A DNA stretch of 28,003 nucleotides from JBHOQX01 sp042408595 (lineage in GTDB: Bacteria; Chloroflexota; Chloroflexia; Chloroflexales; Roseiflexaceae): contig JBHOQX010000096.1 in assembly GCA_042408595.1 (NCBI GenBank), positions 1-28,003 on the forward strand, read 5' to 3'. Positions 23,501 through 28,003 of the stretch are shown here, piece after piece (within the stretch, counting starts at the first letter, position 1; each line of letters begins with the position of its first letter). The notes beneath the pieces were generated by a model. It was not told the DNA's origin and did not search any database. It saw only the letters and a list, made by a program, of their open reading frames with translations. A program made the position numbers and the translations under genes.

Positions 23501-23600
23501 AGGAGGCGGGGAGACGGGGAGACAAGCAGACCGGGTGACCGGGTGGCAAGATGGCGAGGTGATCTCGGGCGCCATTCGTCACTCATCACCCATCATTCCC
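23501..23600. repeat. Longest short-period tract: eight 8-bp units then 7-bp units
   Basis: Eight consecutive octamers run from 23501 to 23564, for example GGGAGACG (23509-23516), GGGAGACA (23517-23524), GGGTGACC (23533-23540) and AGATGGCG (23549-23556). Heptamers follow: CATTCGT (23573-23579), CACTCAT (23580-23586) and CACCCAT (23587-23593). The tract fills the 90-bp gap between convergent genes and continues into the 3' end of the glycosyltransferase gene. Confidence 0.7.
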
Positions 23601-24676
23601 ATCCCCCGCCGCCTCTCCGCCTCGCCGTCCCCCGGTCTCGCCAGTGCGCGCGGCGCCTCGCCCTCGAACAGCTGGTGCTCCAGGCGCTCGAGGCGCTCGT
23701 GCAACTCGCGCCGGGCTGCCTCTGCCTCGATCTCTTGTTTCCGCACCCGATACAGAATCTCCTCGGCGACGCGCCGGTTGCCCCCCAGCCGGTCCGCCAA
23801 GATGCCGAACACGAAGATCAGAAACCCGACGATGAACAGCACGGCGCCGCCGACGAGCGCCTGGTCGTTGCTTTCCAAGTAGTTCGGAATGAATTTGCGC
23901 GCCAGAAAGACATAAAAGGCGCGGGCCAGGAGCACAATACCAACGATCAGCAGCGGGATGGCGAGGTACGAGAAGGTCTTCAGCGGCTCGTACGTCGCGT
24001 AGGTGCGGACGATCGTCGCCGCCTGGCGCTTGATGAAGTGCCAGTTGCCCCGGTGCAGCTTGGATGGCCGGCGCACCGGGTTCGTCCGGATTTTGACGGT
24101 CGTGATCGTCAGCCGCTTCTTGCCGGCCTGGATAAGATTTTCGACGGTGTAGGAGAAATCGGTCGTGACGAAGGTGCGCAGCGCCGCCTCGCGCGAGAGC
24201 GCCCGGAAGCCGCTGACGGTGTCCTCGACCTCGGTGCCGGAGGCCCAGCGCACCACGCGGCTGCCGAGGCGCTGCAGCGCCTTCTTCAGCGGCGAAAAGT
24301 GGCCGATCTGATCCACCTGCCGGTCGCCGATCACGTATTCAGCCGCGCCGTCCAGGATGGGCTGGATCAGGCGCGGGATCTCGCTGCCGGGGTATTGGTG
24401 GTCGCCGTCGGTGTTGACGATGATATCCGCCCCGAGGCGCAGCGCGGCGTCCACGCCGGTCTGAAACGCCGCCGCCAACCCCTTGTTGCCGATGTTGCGC
24501 ACCACGTGGTCCGCGCCGTGGGCCAGCGCGACGCTGACCGTGTCGTCGGTGCAGCCATCGTCGATGATCAATACCTCGACCTGATCCACGCCGGGGATGG
24601 TGCGCGGGATGTCCGCGATCACCTCGGCGATCGTTTCGCTCTCATCCAGCGCCGGGATTTGGACGATCAATTTCAT
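23579..24676 (-). CDS. Family 2 glycosyltransferase, DPM1-like, with two C-terminal membrane helices
   Basis: The 365-residue protein has an N-terminal GT-A domain (about 1-225): VQIPALDESETI, LIIDDGCTDDT, NKGLAAAFQTG and the metal-binding VNTDGDHQYP (Asp90 and Asp92). GTEVEDTVSGFRALSR is typical of polyprenyl-phosphate mannose or glucose synthases. Two membrane helices (about 236-258 and 272-296) and a charged coiled coil (about 300-345) follow. It probably moves a sugar from a nucleotide donor to a lipid carrier at the inner membrane. GGAG precedes the ATG. The last codons (MGMMGDE and stop) lie within a short-period repeat, so the C-terminal tail is probably not conserved. Confidence 0.87.
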   Translation of the reverse strand: MKLIVQIPALDESETIAEVIADIPRTIPGVDQVEVLIIDDGCTDDTVSVALAHGADHVVRNIGNKGLAAAFQTGVDAALRLGADIIVNTDGDHQYPGSEIPRLIQPILDGAAEYVIGDRQVDQIGHFSPLKKALQRLGSRVVRWASGTEVEDTVSGFRALSREAALRTFVTTDFSYTVENLIQAGKKRLTITTVKIRTNPVRRPSKLHRGNWHFIKRQAATIVRTYATYEPLKTFSYLAIPLLIVGIVLLARAFYVFLARKFIPNYLESNDQALVGGAVLFIVGFLIFVFGILADRLGGNRRVAEEILYRVRKQEIEAEAARRELHERLERLEHQLFEGEAPRALARPGDGEAERRRGMGMMGDE

Positions 24677-24779
24677 AGGGCTCCGTGAGCGGCCATCGCC
24701 TGGGCGCAGGATCAGGACGTGCTACGACCATCGGCGGTCCATGATGGCACAGGCGGCGTTCGCCGCGTTCCGGCGCGCT

Positions 24780-24808
24780 ATTGTACCCGTGGTGCGCCGG
24801 TTTGTAAA
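24780..24808 (-). promoter_or_regulatory. Promoter of the glycosyltransferase gene
   Basis: On the minus strand TTTACA (24808-24803), a 17-bp spacer and TACAAT (24785-24780) match sigma70 consensus well, giving a leader of about 100 nt. Confidence 0.75.
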
Positions 24809-24869
24809 GCCGCCCATCCCTTCGCCAAGAGTACCCCTGCAAGATAAACCCGCAGTACCACTGCCGCGC

Positions 24870-24899
24870 TTGACCCCCGCGCCGCCGCCGGTGTATCCT
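24870..24899 (+). promoter_or_regulatory. Promoter of the chemotaxis-type operon
   Basis: TTGACC (24870-24875), 18 bp and TATCCT (24894-24899) form a plausible sigma70 promoter. Transcription would start near 24906, which favours the ATG at 24946 over the GTG at 24919 as cheW start. Confidence 0.6.
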
Positions 24900-24945
24900 C
24901 GCCGCAGGCCCGTGCACCGTGGCCTTGCCGTCTTGTAGCGCGCCA

Positions 24946-25422
24946 ATGACACCGACGTTCGAACCTGCCAACCCGACCGCTGATGGAGCCGGCGCGCTGT
25001 CGCTGCTGATCGTGCAACTCGACCGCGAGCGCTACGCGCTGCCGTCCGCCGCGGTGCGCGAGATCGCCCGCTACCGCCCCTGCACGCCGGTGCCTGGCGC
25101 GCCGGCGGCCCTGCCCGGCATCATCAGCCAACGCGGCGCGATCCTACCGGTGGTCGATCTGCGCCCGGTGCTCGGCCTGCCGGATCGCCCGCTGACAAAG
25201 GCCGCGCGCCTGGTGATCGGCCACCACGCGGGTGTTGACATGGCGCTGATCGCCGAGGCGGTGGAAGATCTCGTCACGCTGCCGGCCGACGCCTTCGAGC
25301 GCCCGCCGGCCGGCCTGGACCCGGCGCGGGCCGCCCTGCTGCGCGGCATCGCCGCCGACGAGGCGGGGCCGGTGGCGCTGATCGATCTGGATGCGCTGAT
25401 CGCGGCGCTGCGGGGAGCGTGA
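24946..25422 (+). CDS. cheW: CheW-like adaptor
   Basis: This 158-residue protein is a single CheW domain: LLIVQLDRERYALPSAAVREI near the start, then PGIISQRGAILPVVDLRPVLGL, DMALIAEAVEDLVTLP and a final VALIDLDALIAAL. CheW couples chemoreceptors to the CheA kinase in cytoplasmic arrays. The ATG at 24946 is preferred because the likely transcription start is near 24906; there is no clear Shine-Dalgarno site. First gene of cheW, cheW-like, mcp, cheA; the next start is 3 bp after its stop, so the pair is tightly coupled. Confidence 0.85.
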   Translation: MTPTFEPANPTADGAGALSLLIVQLDRERYALPSAAVREIARYRPCTPVPGAPAALPGIISQRGAILPVVDLRPVLGLPDRPLTKAARLVIGHHAGVDMALIAEAVEDLVTLPADAFERPPAGLDPARAALLRGIAADEAGPVALIDLDALIAALRGA

Positions 25423-25425
25423 GCC

Positions 25426-25839
25426 ATGCCCGGCGAGATGCTGCTTGTCGTTCGCACCTTCCGCCGCCGCTACGCCGTCCGCCGTGGCGACTTGCTGGCG
25501 GTGCTGCCGACCGATGCGGGGGCCGCGCCGCAGGTGGAGGATACCCTGGGGCGCGGATGCGTGCCGGTCGAGCTCGGGCCGCTGCTGGAGCCGAACGACC
25601 GGGGCACGGCGCGGCGGCAGGTGGCGCTGGTCGTCCCGCTGCGGCGCCGGCTGATCGCGCTGCTGGTCGACGCGGTCGAGTCGTTCCACCCGGTTAGCCT
25701 GATGGCGCCCCTGCCGGAGGTGCTGCGGGCGCGGCTCCGGCGCCCCTGGGCGATCGGCGCGCTGCCGCTGGATGAAAACCTGATCGTGGCGCTGGACGCG
25801 CGGGCGCTGGCGCTTGGCATTCGCACCCCGGCGGCCTGA
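25426..25839 (+). CDS. Second, divergent CheW-like protein
   Basis: The 137-residue protein has a CheW-like pattern: LLVVRTFRRRYAVRRGDLLAVLP, a shortened middle, RQVALVVPLRRRLIALLVDAVESFHPVSL, and a closing LPLDENLIVALDARALAL. It lacks the clear PGI-x-x-RG-x-I-x-PV-x-DL stretch of the first CheW and is rich in Arg. GGGGAG lies about 9 nt before the ATG. It starts 3 bp after the cheW stop and 18 bp before the receptor gene. It may be a second coupling subunit with a different binding face, as in pilus- or development-type chemosensory systems. CheW fold assignment is by pattern only. Confidence 0.7.
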   Translation: MPGEMLLVVRTFRRRYAVRRGDLLAVLPTDAGAAPQVEDTLGRGCVPVELGPLLEPNDRGTARRQVALVVPLRRRLIALLVDAVESFHPVSLMAPLPEVLRARLRRPWAIGALPLDENLIVALDARALALGIRTPAA

Positions 25840-25857
25840 CGCCGGCAGAGGAACGCT

Positions 25858-27372
25858 ATGGCAGACACACCTTTCTTCGGCGGGGTTTTCGAGATGAGCC
25901 GGTTCGCCGAGCGCATGTCGTTCGGCGGGCGGGGCGGCGCCGCCGAGCGCGCCCGCCTGCTGGCGGTGCTCTCCTACGGCCTGCTGGTCGCCGCCGGGAT
26001 CGGTGGCGCGATGCTGGTCGGCATTGCCGCCGTCGCCGGTTTCCTGTCCGCCCGGCTGATCGGGCTGATGCTGCTGATCGTCGCCATCTCGCTGATACTG
26101 TCCGGGCTGACGATCGTCTGTATCCGGCGCAAACGCTACGCCCTGGCGACCTATGCCTTTCTCTATGGCATGGTGGTCTTCGCCAGCGGCGCGATCGCGG
26201 CCATCGGCGGGGTCGGCGGGCCGCTGTTCGTTCTGTATCTCATTCCGATCATCGCCGCCGGGCTCGTGGGGCGCCCGCGCGATGGCGCGATCGTCTTCGC
26301 CGCATCGCTGGTGTGCTACCTGTGGGTGCTCGGCGCAGAAATGCTGTTGCATATCCGGCCCGCGCTCGTCCTCGACCCGGACGTCCAGGGCGCGATTGCC
26401 GTCGCCGCGCTGATCATCGTCGGCGGCTTCTTCGCCTACCTCTCCTGGATCTGGTCGAGCAGCACCGCCGCCTTCACCGCGCAGGCGCAGCAGCAGGCGG
26501 CCGAGCTCTTCAGCTTCAACGAAAAACTGCTGCAGAAGAACATCCAGCAGGTCGAGGTCGGCAACGAGCTCTCGACCGCCGCCGCCGAGTTGCTGGCCGC
26601 CTCGCATCAACAGGCCAGCGGCGCTACCGAACAGGCCAGCGCGGTCTCGCAGATCAGCACCACGATCGAAGAACTGGGCGCGACCGCCCGGCAGATCGCG
26701 ATGGCTTCCGAGCAGGTGGCCGAGGCCGCCCGCCAGACGCTGGAGAACCTGAGCGAGGGACAGTCCGCCGTTGACAACAGCATCCAGGCGATGGAGCGCA
26801 TCCGGGCGCGGCAGCGCGACGTCTCCGAGCGTGTGCTCAGCCTGGGCGAGCGCTCGCAGCAGATCGGCGAGATCATCGACCTGATCAACGACCTGTCCGA
26901 CGAGACGCACCTGCTGGCGCTGAACGCCGCGATCGAGGCCGCCGGGGCCGGTGAGCATGGCCGGCGCTTCGCGGTGGTGGCCGCCGAGGTGAAGAGCCTG
27001 GCCAACCGCGCCCTCGCTGCCGCCAAAGAGGTCAAGGGCGTGATCGCCGAGGTGCAAAAGGCGACCAACGCCGCGGTGCTGGCAGCCGAGGAAGGCGGCA
27101 AGGAAGTCGAGCAGGGGGTGGAGCTGGCCAACCGCGCCGGCCTGGTGATGGACGCGATCGTGATGGCCGCCGAGCGCACCGCCCAGAGCGCCAGCGAGAT
27201 CAGCCTGGCGACGGCGCAGCAGCAGAGCGCCAGCGAACAGGTGGTCGAGACGATGCGCGAGGTCGCCGAAGTCGCCCGCCAGACGGCCGCCGGCGCGCGC
27301 CAGATGGCCGACTCGGCGCAGATGCTGACGGCGATCGCGGAGCGGCTGCACGGGATAACCAGCAATGAATGA
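25858..27372 (+). CDS. Methyl-accepting chemotaxis protein with multi-helix membrane input
   Basis: The 504-residue receptor has a short N-terminus, then about six closely packed membrane helices (about 35-200) with almost no periplasmic loop. A long coiled-coil signalling domain (about 205-500) follows. The hairpin tip is recognisable: EIIDLINDLSDETHLLALNAAIEAAGAGEHGRRFAVVAAEV, with His and Gly at normally Asn and Arg positions. No periplasmic ligand domain and no clear HAMP is seen, so it may sense the membrane itself, a lipophilic signal or internal state. AGAGGA precedes the ATG by about 5 nt. It sits between cheW-like and cheA genes and is expected to form their array. Confidence 0.9.
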   Translation: MADTPFFGGVFEMSRFAERMSFGGRGGAAERARLLAVLSYGLLVAAGIGGAMLVGIAAVAGFLSARLIGLMLLIVAISLILSGLTIVCIRRKRYALATYAFLYGMVVFASGAIAAIGGVGGPLFVLYLIPIIAAGLVGRPRDGAIVFAASLVCYLWVLGAEMLLHIRPALVLDPDVQGAIAVAALIIVGGFFAYLSWIWSSSTAAFTAQAQQQAAELFSFNEKLLQKNIQQVEVGNELSTAAAELLAASHQQASGATEQASAVSQISTTIEELGATARQIAMASEQVAEAARQTLENLSEGQSAVDNSIQAMERIRARQRDVSERVLSLGERSQQIGEIIDLINDLSDETHLLALNAAIEAAGAGEHGRRFAVVAAEVKSLANRALAAAKEVKGVIAEVQKATNAAVLAAEEGGKEVEQGVELANRAGLVMDAIVMAAERTAQSASEISLATAQQQSASEQVVETMREVAEVARQTAAGARQMADSAQMLTAIAERLHGITSNE

Positions 27373-27565
27373 TGAACAGGGTAAGTGGAGAGCGCCCGGG
27401 TTGCAGGGGTAGGTTGTTCGGCCGATTCGGCCGGGCGCTCGCGGCCTTTACCGCCCTGCCCTCTCTGGCGTACAGGCGCCTGGTAAGTGCAACCAATCTG
27501 TCCCCGAAAGAGGGACCAGGGGAGGGCCGAAGACCCTCCCCTGAAACCCCACTCAGCCTGGTACG
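27373..27565 (+). promoter_or_regulatory. Hairpin-rich leader between mcp and cheA
   Basis: Perfect arms GAGCGCCCGG (27390-27399) and CCGGGCGCTC (27431-27440) enclose a 31-nt loop. CGGCC (27419-27423) and GGCCG (27429-27433) form an alternative stem that uses part of the same right arm. A third hairpin, CAGGGGAGGG (27517-27526) with CCCTCCCCTG (27534-27543), lies 22 bp before cheA. GGTTGCA (27399-27405) and TGCAACC (27488-27494) could also pair. These may terminate or attenuate transcription into cheA; no T-tract is present. Confidence 0.55.
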
Positions 27566-28003
27566 ATGGACCTTTCATCCTATCACAGCCAGTTCCGCGA
27601 TGAGGCCGTCGAGAACCTGCGTGTGTTCAGCGCGGGGCTGCTGGCGTTGGAGGCCGAGGACCTCGCGCCGGAGGAGCGCCGTGCCCAACTCGACGCGGTC
27701 TTTCGGGCGATGCATACGATCAAGGGCTCGGCGCGGCTGCTTGGCTTCGAGGACGTTGGCCGGGTCGCCCATACCTGCGAGCACATCCTCAGCGCCGTGC
27801 GCGAAGGCCGCCGCCCGCTCGACCGCGCCCTGGCGGACGACCTGCTGCGCGGCGGCGACGCGATTCTGGAGCTGGTCTCCGCCGCGGTGGAGGGCCGCCC
27901 GGCAACGGTGGATGTCGCCAAACTGACGCTGGCCCTGGGCCGCGGCGCCGCCGACCCCCCCGCCGCCGCCGCGCCCGCCCCGCCCCCCCCGGCGCGCAGC
28001 CCC
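27566..28003 (+). CDS. cheA: CheA-type histidine kinase, N-terminal HPt domain (3' end outside window)
   Basis: An open frame of 146 codons runs off the window end. It begins MDLSSYHSQFRDEAVENLRV and contains a histidine phosphotransfer domain with FRAMHTIKGSARLLGFEDVG; His50 of HTIKGSARLLG is the expected phosphorylation site. A Pro/Ala-rich linker starts at about residue 130, as usual between CheA domains. The kinase, dimerisation and CheW-like domains lie beyond the window. The ATG at 27566 has no clear ribosome site, and a strong hairpin ends 22 bp upstream. It would phosphorylate response regulators under control of the upstream receptor and CheW proteins. Confidence 0.88.
   Translation, partial: MDLSSYHSQFRDEAVENLRVFSAGLLALEAEDLAPEERRAQLDAVFRAMHTIKGSARLLGFEDVGRVAHTCEHILSAVREGRRPLDRALADDLLRGGDAILELVSAAVEGRPATVDVAKLTLALGRGAADPPAAAAPAPPPPARSP

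Noticed and set aside
25144..27351. Minus-strand open frame of about 735 codons opposite the chemotaxis genes
   Set aside because: Shadow frame; the plus strand encodes intact CheW and receptor motifs with proper spacing.

Overview
The window is GC-rich DNA (about 70% by eye), densely coding on both strands. It most likely comes from a filamentous member of the Chloroflexota (Roseiflexus/Kouleothrix-like). This is inferred from several gene types: a C25-like peptidase with IGRINA repeats, a DUF5667-type anti-sigma candidate, a VanW protein with FERARFE-type repeats, a membrane-anchored SARP-like regulator, and an adenylyl cyclase resembling animal soluble adenylyl cyclase (sAC). No marker gene is present, so the assignment is an inference. 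I see no rRNA, tRNA, CRISPR array, integrase or transposase.

Layout. 1-1355: C-terminal part of a TPR membrane protein. 1444-3582: multi-TM/GAF protein ending in an OmpR-type winged helix plus BTAD domain. 3788-4555 (-): SAM-dependent methyltransferase. 4670-7992: copper operon csoR-copZ-copA, with a strong sigma70-type promoter and a candidate CsoR operator. 8174-8926: SRPBCC protein and GlsB-type small membrane protein, closed by a strong terminator. 9173-10213 (-) and 10511-11200 (+): ROK sugar kinase and PIG-L deacetylase, transcribed divergently. 11341-13034: ECF sigma factor overlapping a membrane partner with a collagen-like tail. 13237-14697: secreted VanW-domain protein. 14704-22225 (-): two-gene unit of an sAC-like cyclase/ATPase/TPR protein followed by a secreted C25-like cysteine peptidase. 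22730-23488: stand-alone PP2C/SpoIIE-type phosphatase. 23579-24676 (-): family 2 glycosyltransferase. 24946-28003: chemotaxis-type operon (cheW, cheW-like, 6-TM MCP, cheA), cut by the window end.

How the genes fit together. More than half of the window is signal transduction: a one-component membrane regulator, a copper sensor, an ECF/anti-sigma pair, a cyclase hub, a PP2C phosphatase and a chemosensory array. The copper genes form a complete sense, chaperone and export cassette. The ROK kinase and PIG-L deacetylase share a control region, which suggests amino-sugar handling.

The most unusual feature is not a gene. Many intergenic regions carry degenerate short-period tracts with 7- or 8-bp units. 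One pair of tracts flanks an in-frame insertion inside copA. One tract abuts the copper promoter. One forms a hairpin between copZ and copA. One supplies the C-terminal codons and stop of the glycosyltransferase. These resemble in style the heptanucleotide STRR repeats of cyanobacteria.
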